This document shows, piece after piece, positions 1 through 9,503 of a DNA stretch of 64,000 bases. The notes beneath the pieces were generated by a model. It saw only the letters and a program-made list of their open reading frames with translations, was not told where the DNA came from and made no database searches. The DNA is taken from contig NC_135211.1 of assembly GCF_052324685.1 (NCBI RefSeq), forward strand, positions 3,769,868 to 3,833,867, written 5' to 3'. Position 1 is the first letter of the stretch, and the number at the start of each line of letters is the position of its first letter. The position numbers and the translations under genes were made by a program. The DNA is from Brachyhypopomus gauderio (lineage: Eukaryota; Chordata; Actinopteri; Gymnotiformes; Hypopomidae).

Positions 1-1536
1 GGATCGGATTACTCCCAACTTGCCACCATTTTCCCATGTGGGTATTGACTTCTTTGGTCCGGTGGAGGCCAAGAGTGGTCACTCACGGGTAAAGCGCTGG
101 GGAGTATTCTTCACCTGTCTGGTAAGCCGGGCAATCCATCTAGAAGTAGCATGGAGTCTGGATACCAGTGCTTGCATGAATGCAGTCCGGCGGTTCCTGT
201 GTCGGAGAGGTCAGGTGCTTACCATCAGAACAGACTGTGGCACCAACTTCACCTCCGCACAGAAGGAACTGGAAATGGCACGGAATCAGCTGGATAAAGA
301 AAAGATTCAGGAATTCCTGCTAAAAAACCATGTCAAGTGGCTGTTCAATCCACCATATGCAGCTCATTTCGGAGGAGCATGGGAAAGACTTATCCGCCTG
401 GTTAAGAAGACACTTCTCTCGATTGTACGATAACAAACACTGGCCGGCGAAATGATGCAAACAGCCTTTTGTGAAAAGGAATGCATTCTCAATGACCGAC
501 CGCTTACTATAACCTCTAGTGACCCAAATGATCTCACACCCTTGACACCAAACCACCTACTGCAGTTGAAGAGTGAACCGTTGCCACCTCCTGGTCTCTT
601 TAGTAAAAATGATGTGTACAGCAGGAAATGGTGGAAATATGTCCAATACCTGGCAGATCAGTTCTGGTAAAGGTGGACTATGGAATACCTTCCACTACTG
701 CAAGAACGACAGAAGTGGCTCCACACTGAAATGAATTTCAAAATCAATGACATTGTGGTGCTGGTAGACCCAGCAGCACCTAGGAATTCTTGGCCCCTGG
801 GTAGGGTGGTTAAGACCCTGCCTGGCCCCAAAGGTCTTGTGCGAAGCGTATTGGTGCAAACAAAGACCAACGTGCTGCAGAGACCCATCAGTAAGCTTTG
901 CTTTCTTCTCGAAGGTGATGAAGCACCTTCAGAGAGGCTCTGATTGCACACTTGCAGTACTGACAAATCTAAATATTCCTGTGCGTGCTCTCACACCAGC
1001 CCATACACTTACACCTACGGACTTTCACAGGTGGCGCTACATGTACATTGGACTTGGACTTGATCAGTTACCTTTTTTAACTTTACTGAAATAAAAAACA
1101 AAAAAGGGGGGGGGGGACCCGAATGGAAACAAAATGTAAGACTAGCATTTCATTTGGTGTTTCTTGGTTTTTTATGGTTACCTTTGTGTATGGGCTAATG
1201 TATTGTGTATTAGGTTTTGGAACACCTGTATTGTATAGCCTTTATTGAGTACGTATGGCTCCCTTTCATTATGGTTTAGAATTGTCCTGCAGTAACAGTG
1301 ACAATTAGGGGCCAGTGTGTTGGAGCCATATTTGTGAATTGTACATCATGTTGATGGTAACTTATAATACACATAAATTAGTGGTATACTTACCTGACAT
1401 GTTTGCATTTTTATACATATCTGTCTGTCTATGCCTATCCTATTTTTATTTCTCTGTCTGTGAGTGCTTACTTGACTGCGTGTCGGGAACAACTTACCAC
1501 CATCCTCATTGGCGTTAGACAGAAATCGCCACTACA
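1..1536 (+). mobile_element. BEL/Pao LTR retrotransposon, copy 1 (3' part only)
   Basis: Fossil retroelement cut by the window edge. Parts seen: an integrase core (about 20-430, with GIDFFGPV, TDCGTNF and an NPPYAAHFGGAWERL-type end), the conserved C-terminal pol segment typical of BEL elements (about 690-940), a purine tract of A and G runs at 1093-1116, and a presumed 3' LTR ending ...CTACA at 1536. The next bases, TATGCA, match the left flank of the complete copies. Its coding part is broken in several places. It lies directly upstream of a hAT element and protease gene A, as do the other four copies upstream of C, D, E and F. Family call is firm from the integrase and from the protease, reverse transcriptase and peptidase A17 parts of sister copies. 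Confidence 0.93.
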
Positions 1537-1554
1537 TATGCATTTTATACTTTT

Positions 1555-1581
1555 GCCAATTAATTTAATTTAATTTAATTT
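1555..1581. repeat. short AATTT repeat just after BEL
   Basis: A run of AATTT-like units lies between BEL copy 1 and the hAT element. The same run follows BEL copies 2, 3 and 4 (near 16964, 27673 and 39616) but not copy 5, where the sequence reads as in the empty units. It is a marker grouping copies 1-4 against 5. Confidence 0.7.
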
Positions 1582-1838
1582 CATATTTTGCAAATATGGA
1601 TGTTTGTAGCATCCTTGGACAAGCCAGGGAAATGCCTACTTTTTATTTTGAACCATTACTTATCAACAAATCATTCTAAGAAAAAATGGACAGAAATTGA
1701 TTTTGCTTTTTGAAACAGATTATAACTAGTGGTGGGACTTTAACGCGGTATTTTCGATTAATTAATTACAGGAAAGTTAACGCACTAAAAAAATTTACGC
1801 ATTTTAACGCATTTAACGCACGAGACACTTTTTGCACC

Positions 1839-2077
1839 ATGGAATGTTTCTCAGTACGCGAGTTCCGGGCATACAGATTATGGACACACAATAAGATCAT
1901 GATGGAGATGACTGAAGAGGCTACGCCTGTGGATGGGAAATTAAAAAATATGAAACTTCCAGATGGAAGTACAAACAAAAATAGTGTTATTTACACTTTA
2001 TGTAGGAAGGAGTTCGCTTATCACAGGAGCACTTCCACCCTTCATTACCACCTCAACGCAAAACATGTTGCGGCTAA
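1839..2077 (+). pseudogene. hAT transposase N-terminal relic (degenerate BED finger)
   Basis: The frame starting MECFSVREF reads into CRKEFAYHRSTSTLHYHLNAKH, which I recognise as the BED zinc finger at the start of ZBED/hAT transposases. The first finger cysteine is replaced by Tyr (IYTLC where the family has a C-x2-C pair), so zinc binding is probably lost. The frame runs into the nested MITE at 2078. Sister copies begin at 17247, 27945, 39888 and 53746. Confidence 0.7.
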
Positions 2078-2388
2078 AGCTGGGCATACACTGTGCGATA
2101 TTTTAAATCGTGTACTCAGCTCCAGCTCAAACTGTACGACTAAATCGCAGGGAGAGTTGGCTCGTGGAGCTGCTTCAACAGTGCGATACTCTCACGAGGA
2201 GCGATTTGAATTTCAAACATGTTTGATGTTCTTGCGACGCTACGATTTCTGATTGGGAGTTGGTCGTGAGGTGTGAATCGCTCCTCGTTTACCTGTGTGA
2301 ACTATATGATGCACGACACGCGATTGAGCCGAAACGAGTGAAAAATTGGCTGAAAATGGGCCAAAAATCGCACAGTGTACGCCCAGCT
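2078..2388. mobile_element. nested PIF/Harbinger-like MITE, copy 1
   Basis: About 311 bp bounded by long inverted repeats: AGCTGGGCATACACTGTGCG at the left, mirrored by CGCACAGTGTACGCCCAGCT at the right. Both sides are flanked by TAA, which fits the 3-bp TWA target duplication of PIF/Harbinger elements. It has no coding capacity and sits inside the hAT transposase relic, so it is younger than that hAT. Superfamily assignment rests only on the 3-bp duplication. Confidence 0.72.
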
Positions 2389-2712
2389 TAACGCGCAGGT
2401 CAGTAATGATAACTTAGCTGCTAAATGTATTCCTAGTACGATAGGGTGACCAAACGTCCGTAATTCACATCCTGTCCCGGGCGTCCCGGGTTTTTTTTTA
2501 AAGTGAGGAAATGTCCTGGTTTTTAAAGTACCTTCATTGGACCATTAAGTCTGGATTAAACTTTCGCGAGTGGCCGTAGCGCGCAACTCCGCACGCGTTT
2601 ATACATGACGCGTCACATTATTTGTGTTGTCCGCTCCCTGTGGTCGAAGATAAATGCTTACAAGAAGCGCTGCGAATTGCGTCAACTGATGCAAGTTACG
2701 AACTACCGTCCA

Positions 2713-2820
2713 GGGGTGAGTTTCCCAAAACGTTCTTAGCGCCAAGTACTTCTTAACCTCGTACGTAAGAACGAGGTTACGAAGTACTTAGCGCTAAGAA
2801 CGTTTTGGGAAACTCACCCC
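2713..2820. repeat. near-perfect 108-bp palindrome (snap-back MITE), copy 1
   Basis: GGGGTGAGTTTCCCAAAACG at the left is exactly mirrored at the right end, and the pairing continues towards a small centre around GTACGT. A hairpin of roughly 50 bp per arm could form. It lies inside the hAT element. A related but distinct palindrome occurs at 58363-58455 in another hAT. Confidence 0.85.
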
Positions 2821-2854
2821 AGAAAGACAATGTCGAAGAAAATCAAGCAGCTGT

Positions 2855-3040
2855 ATGATGAGGAAAGAATTAAAACAGGTTATTGTGAAGAGTGCCACAA
2901 ATGTGGCTCTGATTGGGGATCACTGGACCTCTGTTAGCAACAAGAATGATCTTGGTGTGACAGCTCATATTATAGATGATGAATCTATAGATGATGAAGA
3001 TCCAGTCATTTGCTTTGAGCATGCAGAAGACCACTTATAG
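2855..3040 (+). pseudogene. hAT transposase central-domain relic
   Basis: A 61-residue frame with KSATNVALIGDHWTSVSNKN and GVTAHIIDDE resembles the RNase-H-like core of ZBED-type hAT transposases, where a D-x-W-T-S segment carries a catalytic aspartate. The rest of the core is missing. Copies at 18263, 28961, 40904 and 54770 differ by only a few residues. Confidence 0.6.
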
Positions 3041-3826
3041 GCACTATGAAAATGCCTGTGGCAGAGGCCTGGGAAATTAAAGAAAAATATACCATCTAAA
3101 ATGGTATTAAAAAACATCTTCTGATTTATTCAATTCTTCCAATATCCTGAGCAAAACATTTTTGGTCAGAATTTCCAATGTTCTGAACTGTTTTCTGCAC
3201 ACTACACATATATTGGTCTGTGTAGTAGACTGGTGGAAAAATAAACAAGATGTTGAAGTTTATGATTATGTTCATTGATTCATTCATCATTCAAACTTAA
3301 ATTAATATTTCTCATGTTAAATACTGAAATGCGATTAAAATGCAATTAATTTCGATTAATTAATTACAAAGCTTCCAATTAATTCGATTAATTTTTTTAA
3401 TCGCGTCCCACCCCTAATTATAACATTATATATGTACCTGAAGACAAAAAATGTCAGCAAATTTTTAAGTTGCAATAGTTTTTCTTAAAATCTCCAACAT
3501 GAAAAGCTTGACTGCTTCTATGACACAATTGTTGAACTATCCTTTCCAACAGATCCTACAATAGTGATTAAACTGAAATGACAACAAAAACAGTCCAATG
3601 CACAGTGATAAACAAACTCTACAGATCATCCATTAGTGGAGATTAGCCAAACAAACTCAGCCGCAGACTGCAATTCATTGAGATATTTGACTAATGGGGA
3701 AGTTCCAAGTGTCCTCCCTTTGGTGATATACTTTAGACAGTGGACACTAATGCCTAACATTAGTCCCAAACTGTCACACCTGTGTTTGTTTGTTCATGGG
3801 ATTGTGGTCATATAAGTGTCCATGTG

Positions 3827-3834
3827 TATAAAAG
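3827..3834 (+). promoter_or_regulatory. TATA box of astacin gene A
   Basis: TATAAAAG lies 75-82 bp before the ATG, which predicts a short 5' leader of about 50 nt. The flank just upstream holds an E-box-like CACCTG and a TGTTTGTTTGTT run conserved in every copy. Confidence 0.8.
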
Positions 3835-3908
3835 GCCAGGATGGACAGTATTCAGACATTGAGCTAGAGTGTAGAAGCATCCAGATCATCTCCTCACACT
3901 GAAGCAAC

Positions 3909-4971
3909 ATGGAGCCCAGAGCCTCTCTCTACATTCTAGCCCTGCTGCTGGGTCTCTACCAGGCTCTCCCTCTCACAGAACCTCAGCATGTGGACATCAT
4001 TTCACGCATTATCACCATCAACAATGGTCAGACAAGTTGCTGGTTGTTATCTTTTTATATTAACATTTTGTTTGAAGTTCCTGTTTGGTTTTTGCAACAC
4101 AAATTTCTTTTTGTTCCATGATTGTATGAAGGATCTAGTGAAGAGTTGGTGGAGGGAGACATACATTTGCCAAGAACCAGGAATGCTCTGGACTGCCCGA
4201 GTAACAAATGCTTTTGGCAGAAGTCTTCAACTGGAGTAGTGCAGGTCCCTTATGTCGTGAGCAATGATTTCTGTAAGTAAAACCTCCAGATTCAGGTTCA
4301 GGTTTTACATTGATGTTGATGTTATTTCTTAATGTTTTTGCTTGGTTCTTTTTCAGCTTCTTCTGACCTGAATGTAATTACCAGTGCCATGGCATCCTTC
4401 CACAGCAAAACCTGCATTCGCTTTGTTCGCAGAACGGTTGAACTTGATTACATCAGCATTCAGAACCTAAATGGGTGAGAGCAGGGAACTATTTGAATTA
4501 TTTTACTTCTGTTATTCCTGTTTTGTACACATTGCCAATTGCTTGATGTCTGTGACCACGACAGTCTTCTCTCTGTCTTTCAGGTGCTACTCTGCTATTG
4601 GCAAAACAGGTGGTTCTCAGGTGATCTCTCTCAGCACAAGCGGATGTGTGTACCATGGTATCGTTGAGCATGAGTTGAACCATGCGCTCGGTTTCTACCA
4701 TGAGCATACCAGGAGCGACCGTGACAAGTATGTCAGGATCAACTGGGAAAACATTGACCCATCAATGCAGTACAATTTTAACAAGGCGAACACCAACAAC
4801 CTCAACACACCATATGACTACACCTCCGTGATGCACTATGGAAGAACTGCTTTCTCTGTTAACGGCCAGTACACCATCACTCCTATACCTGATGCTTCAG
4901 TGGTGATAGGGCAGAGAGAGGAACTCTCTACCATTGATGTCAAGAGGATCAAAATTCTGTATAATTGCTAA
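3909..4971 (+). CDS. he1-like: Hatching-enzyme-type astacin metalloprotease, gene A (type I)
   Basis: A secreted zinc endopeptidase; family members such as teleost HE1/HCE are released by hatching-gland cells and swell or digest the egg envelope. Exons 3909-4026, 4132-4272, 4357-4474 and 4584-4971 have GT/AG borders and phases 1, 1 and 2, giving 254 residues. Residues 1-19 form a signal peptide and 20-56 a propeptide with an Asp-switch-like EGD (D49). The mature enzyme starts near N57. Zinc site H155-E156-x2-H159-x2-G162-x2-H165; Met-turn SVMHY 207-211. Cysteines 61, 66, 106, 127, 147 and 254: the last four are the standard astacin pairs, and 61/66 is the extra pair of six-cysteine fish astacins. 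No MAM, EGF or CUB domain follows. Type I marks: 105-bp intron 1, VEGDIHLP, STSG, NWENID. Intron 1 has a GTCAGA donor. Another c6ast/nephrosin-like role is possible; the hatching enzyme call is by similarity recalled from zebrafish HE1. Confidence 0.9.
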
Positions 4972-5100
4972 AATTGACCTTATATGATGTAAAATTTCTA
5001 AACAATACTTCCTCTGTTGCTCGACCTAGTGTGTAATCAAAAATGTTACAGTGCAATTGTCCTGCATCATGTGACTGTACAATATGTACTAATTTCATAT

Positions 5101-5106
5101 AATAAA
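5101..5106 (+). terminator. poly(A) signal of gene A
   Basis: AATAAA lies 130 bp after the stop codon, and the same position is conserved in all full copies. Confidence 0.75.
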
Positions 5107-5370
5107 AGACTTCAAAGCAAATTAATCATGTTCAATGGAATGTATTCAGAATGGTCTGAGCAGCAGTGCTGGGGGGCACAGCATGGCATTATACGTGGAT
5201 GAATCGCATCTTGCTCTGAGAGCTTTAATTATGAGTATGTGTGCCATATTTTTGTCAATTGTGATTTTCACCCCAATCGCAATTTGTCCTCCGCATTTAC
5301 CCATCTGTGCACTTAGAACACACACACACAAGGGATTACTAGGTGGCTTTGTTGAACACATGCCCAGAGT

Positions 5371-5440
5371 GGTGGGCAGCCCTAGCCCGTCGCCCTGGAG
5401 CAGTTGGGGTTACGTGCCTTGCTCAAGGGCAACATCTCAG
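5371..5440. repeat. relic of a repeat common in teleost genomes
   Basis: The segment containing GGGCAGCC, GGAGCAGTTGGGGTT and TGCCTTGCTCAAGGGCAAC resembles, from memory, a dispersed motif often met in fish genomes. It occurs once per unit: near 8812, 20851, 31554, 43497, 57280 and 61720. It is part of the duplicated unit, not a set of independent insertions. Family not identified. Confidence 0.4.
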
Positions 5441-5561
5441 TTTTCTTGAACACACTACGACTTGGGCCTCCAGGCTCTGTACTTTACTCATAAAAGGCTA
5501 AATGAGAGCTGTGTAAATAAGTCTTAATCCTAGATTGAAAAATTGGGCTTGTAACTGAGCC

Positions 5562-6062
5562 TCAAATTGATGCTGTAAGGTTGTTTGATGAGTAAGAGTC
5601 TTCATAGGACAAAGATTTACAAATAGCTGTAATTGTAATAATTATATGGTCTAATGAAAACCCTCCATGTGGAGAGTACAGTCGACCACGTGGGTTATGA
5701 TGTGAAATGAGGACACTGTGAGACCAGACCATGCTTTTTGCATCATTGGGTTCATGCAGTAGAACCTCTGTTTCATTGGAATTTAGAAGAAAACAGTGAG
5801 TTGCTGTCCATTGTTTATGTCCTTTATTCACTCATTGTTGTTAATATTACAGGCATAATCAGGATTTGAAGATATATACAACTGAGTATCATCGACGTAA
5901 CAATAGAAACACATATATTGTTTGCAAATAAATGTGCCTGACAGTAGTCTAATGAGAATTACATGGGGCATGGTATTGACCCTTGTGGGACTCCATATTT
6001 TACAACTGGCAGCTCAGAGTATTCATTCCATACAAAGATAAATTGACAATTGTAACAGGGCA
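5562..6062 (-). mobile_element. LINE reverse-transcriptase relic (L2/CR1-like), unit A
   Basis: On the minus strand the segment reads NEYSELPVVKYGVPQGSI (about 5965-6030), then CYVDDTQLYIS (about 5868-5905), then LNSNETEVLLHEPN (about 5740-5790). GVPQGS and the DD box are the fourth and fifth conserved blocks of non-LTR reverse transcriptases, and LLNSNETEVL resembles the L2/CR1 continuation. In-frame stops and shifts separate the pieces, and neither endonuclease nor 3' tail is visible. It is an old fragment that became part of the protease unit before the array expanded, since every complete unit carries it. Confidence 0.75.
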
Positions 6063-7194
6063 GCATGATCACAGAGGCAAGTAAGATTACAAATCCAGAC
6101 AGGCTGCACCCTGAGGTTTTTGTCACTCTTTGGTCTGGTGGTGACGCACGTGTTTGCTGAGAGTAGGACTTGGGTCCAAGACCATATATGGTTGCTGCCC
6201 TCAGCCTTTGGTACAAATTTTGTCAGAAGTGGGATGGTACTTTGATACCAACAGGACTGTTTCCATGGTTAAGAACCCATCCCTACTGTGACAGGATGGT
6301 TCAAAATCCATTGAAAAACCCTATTGAGGTGCATGGATGTGGTCCTGGATGTAAGGTGGAGGTGTGGGACAGACTGAAAGTGTGAAGTGCAGGGGAACGA
6401 TCTGATAGCATCAGTGGAGATCATCACTCTCTGATGGAGAGGGTGATGTGATGGAGACTACCAGTCCAGAAGGTTTAATGGGTGCTCTAAGTTCTCATCA
6501 TGAGAGCTGGCTCTTTGGCTTTGTGGTCAAGGCACCAGTTTTGTTGCGTTAGATTCATGTGGTCTTTGCCTTTGTCACAACCTTTTACAAGCACTTCAAA
6601 ATCTTATGCATTTTAGTTTTGATTTTGGATTTAATTTCATATTTTGCAAATATGGATGTTTGTAGCATCTTTGGACAAGCCAGGGAAATGACTCCTTTTT
6701 GATTTTGAACCATTACTTATCAACAAATCATTCAAAGAAAAATGGACAGAAATTGATTTTGCTTTCTGAAACAGATTATAACATATGTGTACCTGAAGTG
6801 AAGACAAAAAATGTCAGCAAAATTTTCAGTTGCAATAGTTTTTCTTAAAATCTCCAACATGAAAAGCTTGACTGTTCGACTGCTTCTATGACAAAATTCT
6901 TGAACTATCCTTTCCAACAGATCCTACAATAGTGATTAAACTGAAATGACAACAAAAACAGTCCAATGCACATTGATAACCAAACTCTACAGATCATCCA
7001 TTAGTGGAGATTAGCCAAACAAACTCAGCCGCACACTGCAATTCATTGAGATATTTGACTAATGGGGAAGTTCCAAGTGTCCTCCCTTTGGTGATATACA
7101 TTAGACAGTGGACACTAATGCCTAACATTAGTCCCACACTGTCACACCTGTGTTTGTTTGTTCATGGGATTGTGGTCATATAAGTGTCCATGTG
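6063..7194. other. spacer between genes A and B with empty BEL and hAT sites
   Basis: I see no gene. The stretch holds the unoccupied BEL target (one TATGCA at 6605-6610) and the unoccupied hAT target (one ATTATAAC at 6775-6782). These prove that units without cargo represent the ancestral state. The last 300 bp is the conserved upstream region of gene B. Confidence 0.75.
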
Positions 7195-7202
7195 TATAAA
7201 AG
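7195..7202 (+). promoter_or_regulatory. TATA box of astacin gene B
   Basis: TATAAAAG, 75 bp before the ATG, in the same context as in gene A. Confidence 0.8.
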
Positions 7203-7276
7203 GCCAGGATAGACAGTATTCAGACATTGAGCTAGAGTGTAGAAGCATCCAGATCATCTCCTCACACTGAAGCAAC

Positions 7277-8410
7277 ATGGAGCCCAGAGCCTCTCTCTAC
7301 ATTCTAGCCCTGCTGCTGGGTCTCTACCAGGCTCTCCCTCTCACAGAACATCAGCATGTGGACATCATTTCACACATTATCACCATCAACAATGGTCAGA
7401 CAAGTTGCTGGTTGTTTTCTTTTTATTTTAACATGCTTCCTCTTAAGATGTATAAACATATTGATAAATACTAAACATTTTACTATGACAATGCTAAAAC
7501 ATTTCATTTGAAGTTCCTGTTATTTGGTTTTTGCAACCCAAATTCCTTTTTTGTCCATGATTGCATGAAGGATCTAGTGAACAGTTGGTGGAGGGAGACA
7601 TACTTGTGCCAAGTACCAGGAATGCTCTGGTCTGCCGGAGTAACAACTGCTTTTGGCAAAAGTCTTCAACTGGAGTAGTGCAGGTCCCTTATGTCGTGAG
7701 CAATGATTTCTGTAAGTAAAACCTCCAGATTCAGGTTCAGGTTTTACATTGATGTTGATGTTATTTCTTAATGTTTTTGCTTGGTTCTTTTTCAGCTTCT
7801 TCTGACCTGAATGTAATTACCAGTGCCATGGCATCCTTCCACAGCAAAACCTGCATTCGCTTTGTTCGCAGAACATTTGAACCTGATTACATCAGCATTC
7901 AGAACCTAAATGGGTGAGAGCAGGAAACTATTTGAATTATTTTACTTCTGTTATTCCTGTTTTGTACACATTGCCAATTGCTTGATGTCTGTGACCAGGA
8001 CAGCCTTCTCCCTGTCTTTCAGGTGCTACTCTTCTATTGGCAGAACAGGTGGTTCTCAGGTGATCTCTCTCAGCAAAGACGGATGTGTGTACCATGGTAT
8101 CGTTGAGCATGAGTTGAACCACGCGCTCGGTTTCTACCATGAGCATACCAGGAGCGACCGTGACAAGTATGTCAGGATCAACTGGCAAAACATTGACCCA
8201 TCAATGCAGTCCAATTTTAACAAGGAGAACACCAACAACCTCAACACACCATATGACTACACCTCCGTGATGCACTATGGAAGAACTGCTTTCTCTGTTA
8301 ACGGCCAGTACACCATCACTCCTATTCCTGATGCTTCAGTGGTGATAGGGCAGAGAGAGGAACTCTCCACCATTGATGTCAAGAGGATCAAAATTCTGTA
8401 TAATTGCTAA
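7277..8410 (+). CDS. he1-like: Hatching-enzyme-type astacin metalloprotease, gene B (type II)
   Basis: Secreted zinc endopeptidase, 254 residues from exons 7277-7394, 7571-7711, 7796-7913 and 8023-8410, with the same phases as gene A. Zinc ligands, catalytic Glu156, Met-turn and six cysteines are intact. Type II marks: intron 1 of 176 bp; propeptide VEGDILVPSTRN; CRSNNC in place of CPSNKC around the extra cysteine pair; SKDG in place of STSG; NWQNID; MQSNFNKEN. Private changes are His at residues 25 and 33 of the propeptide. The type I/II differences cluster near the start of the mature enzyme and on the stretch between zinc site and Met-turn, so a modest specificity difference is conceivable but unproven. 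The gene lies 3368 bp after gene A with no BEL between. Confidence 0.9.
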
Positions 8411-8539
8411 AATTGACATCATATGATGTAAAATTTCTAAACAATACTTCCTCTGTTGCTCGATCTAGTGTGTAATCAAAAATGTAACAATGCAATTGTC
8501 ATGCATCATGTGACTGTACAATATGTACTAATGTCATAT

Positions 8540-8545
8540 AATAAA
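8540..8545 (+). terminator. poly(A) signal of gene B
   Basis: AATAAA about 130 bp after the stop codon. Confidence 0.75.
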
Positions 8546-9003
8546 AGACTTCAAAGCAAATTAATCATGTTCAATGGTATGTATTCAGAATGGTCTGAGC
8601 AGCAGTGCTGGGGGTCACAGCATGGCATTATACGTGGATGAATCGCATTTTGCTCTGAGAGCTTTAATTATGAGTATGTGTGTAATATTTTTGTCAAATG
8701 TGATTTTCACCCCAATCGAAATTTGTCCTCTGCATTTATCCATCTGTGCAGTTAGAACACACACACACATAAGGGATTACTAGGAGGCTTTGTTGCACAC
8801 GTGCCCAGAGTGGTGGGCAGCCCTAGCTCGCCGCCCGGGGGGCAGTTGGGGTTACGTGCCTTGTTCAAGGGCAACATCTCAGTTTTCTTGAACACACTAT
8901 GACTTGGGCCTCCAGGCTCTGTATTTTACATACAAAAGGCTAAATGAGAGCTGTGTAAATAAGTCTTAAGCCTAGATTGAATAATTGGGCTTGTAACTGA
9001 GCC

Positions 9004-9503
9004 TCAAATTGATGCTGTAAGGCTGTTTGATAAGTAAGAGTCTTCATAGGACAAAGATTTACAAATAGCTGTAATTGTAATAATTATACGGACTAATGAA
9101 AACCCTCCATGTGGAGAGTGCAGTCGACCACGTGGGTTATGATGTGAAATGAGGACACTGTGAGATCAGACCATGCTTTTTGCATCATTGGGTTCATGCA
9201 GTAGAACCTCTGTTTCATTGGAATTTAGAAGAAAACAGTGAGTTGCTGTCCATTGTTTATGTCCTTTATTCAGTCATTGTTGTTAATATTACAGGCATAA
9301 TCAGGATTTGAAGATATATACAACTGAGTATCATTGACGTAACAATGGAAACACATATCATGTTTGCAAATAAATGTGCCTGACAGTAGTCTAATGAGAA
9401 TTACATGGGGCATGGTATTGACCCTTGTGGGACACCATATTTTACAACTGGCAGCTCAGAGTATTCATTCCATACAAAGATAAATTGACAATTGTAACAG
9501 GGC
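9004..9503 (-). mobile_element. LINE reverse-transcriptase relic, unit B
   Basis: Same minus-strand fragment as in unit A (GVPQGSI, DDTQLYIS and LNSNETEVLL blocks). It is uninterrupted by later insertions here, so with unit A it gives the reference form of the segment. Confidence 0.72.

Larger units (their letters stand above)
1727..3416 (+). mobile_element. hAT-type DNA transposon, family 1, copy 1 (internally decayed)
   Basis: The ends are imperfect inverted repeats (TAGTGGTGGGAC at the left, GTCCCACCCCTA at the right). The element is flanked by an 8-bp duplication ATTATAAC (1719-1726 and 3417-3424), the hallmark of hAT elements. The same site is empty, with one ATTATAAC, at 6775-6782, 59681-59688 and 63123-63130. 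Inside are relics of a ZBED-like transposase (BED-finger region 1839-2077; catalytic-domain piece with DHWTSVSN near 2920-2990), split by a nested MITE and a palindrome. It cannot move by itself. Identical siting of five copies shows they were duplicated with their surroundings. Confidence 0.9.

Noticed and set aside
1839-2252. 137-180-residue frame starting MECFSVREF as a host ZBED gene
   Set aside because: It lies inside a hAT with 8-bp target duplications, has a damaged BED finger, and its second half is a nested MITE.
2713-2820. Palindromes as CRISPR repeats, replication origins or centromeric units
   Set aside because: There is one palindrome per hAT copy with no regular spacers, and the spacing follows the 10-14-kb gene units. 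Snap-back MITE is the simpler reading.
4471-4971. A 166-residue single-exon frame starting MGESRELF as a separate protease gene (same in every unit)
   Set aside because: Its first part is intron 3 read through. The GTGAGA donor and TTTCAG acceptor splice exon 3 to exon 4 in frame and give the complete astacin.
5135-5449. 104-residue frame after gene A as a small gene
   Set aside because: It overlaps the poly(A)-proximal flank and a common repeat; the sequence varies freely among units.
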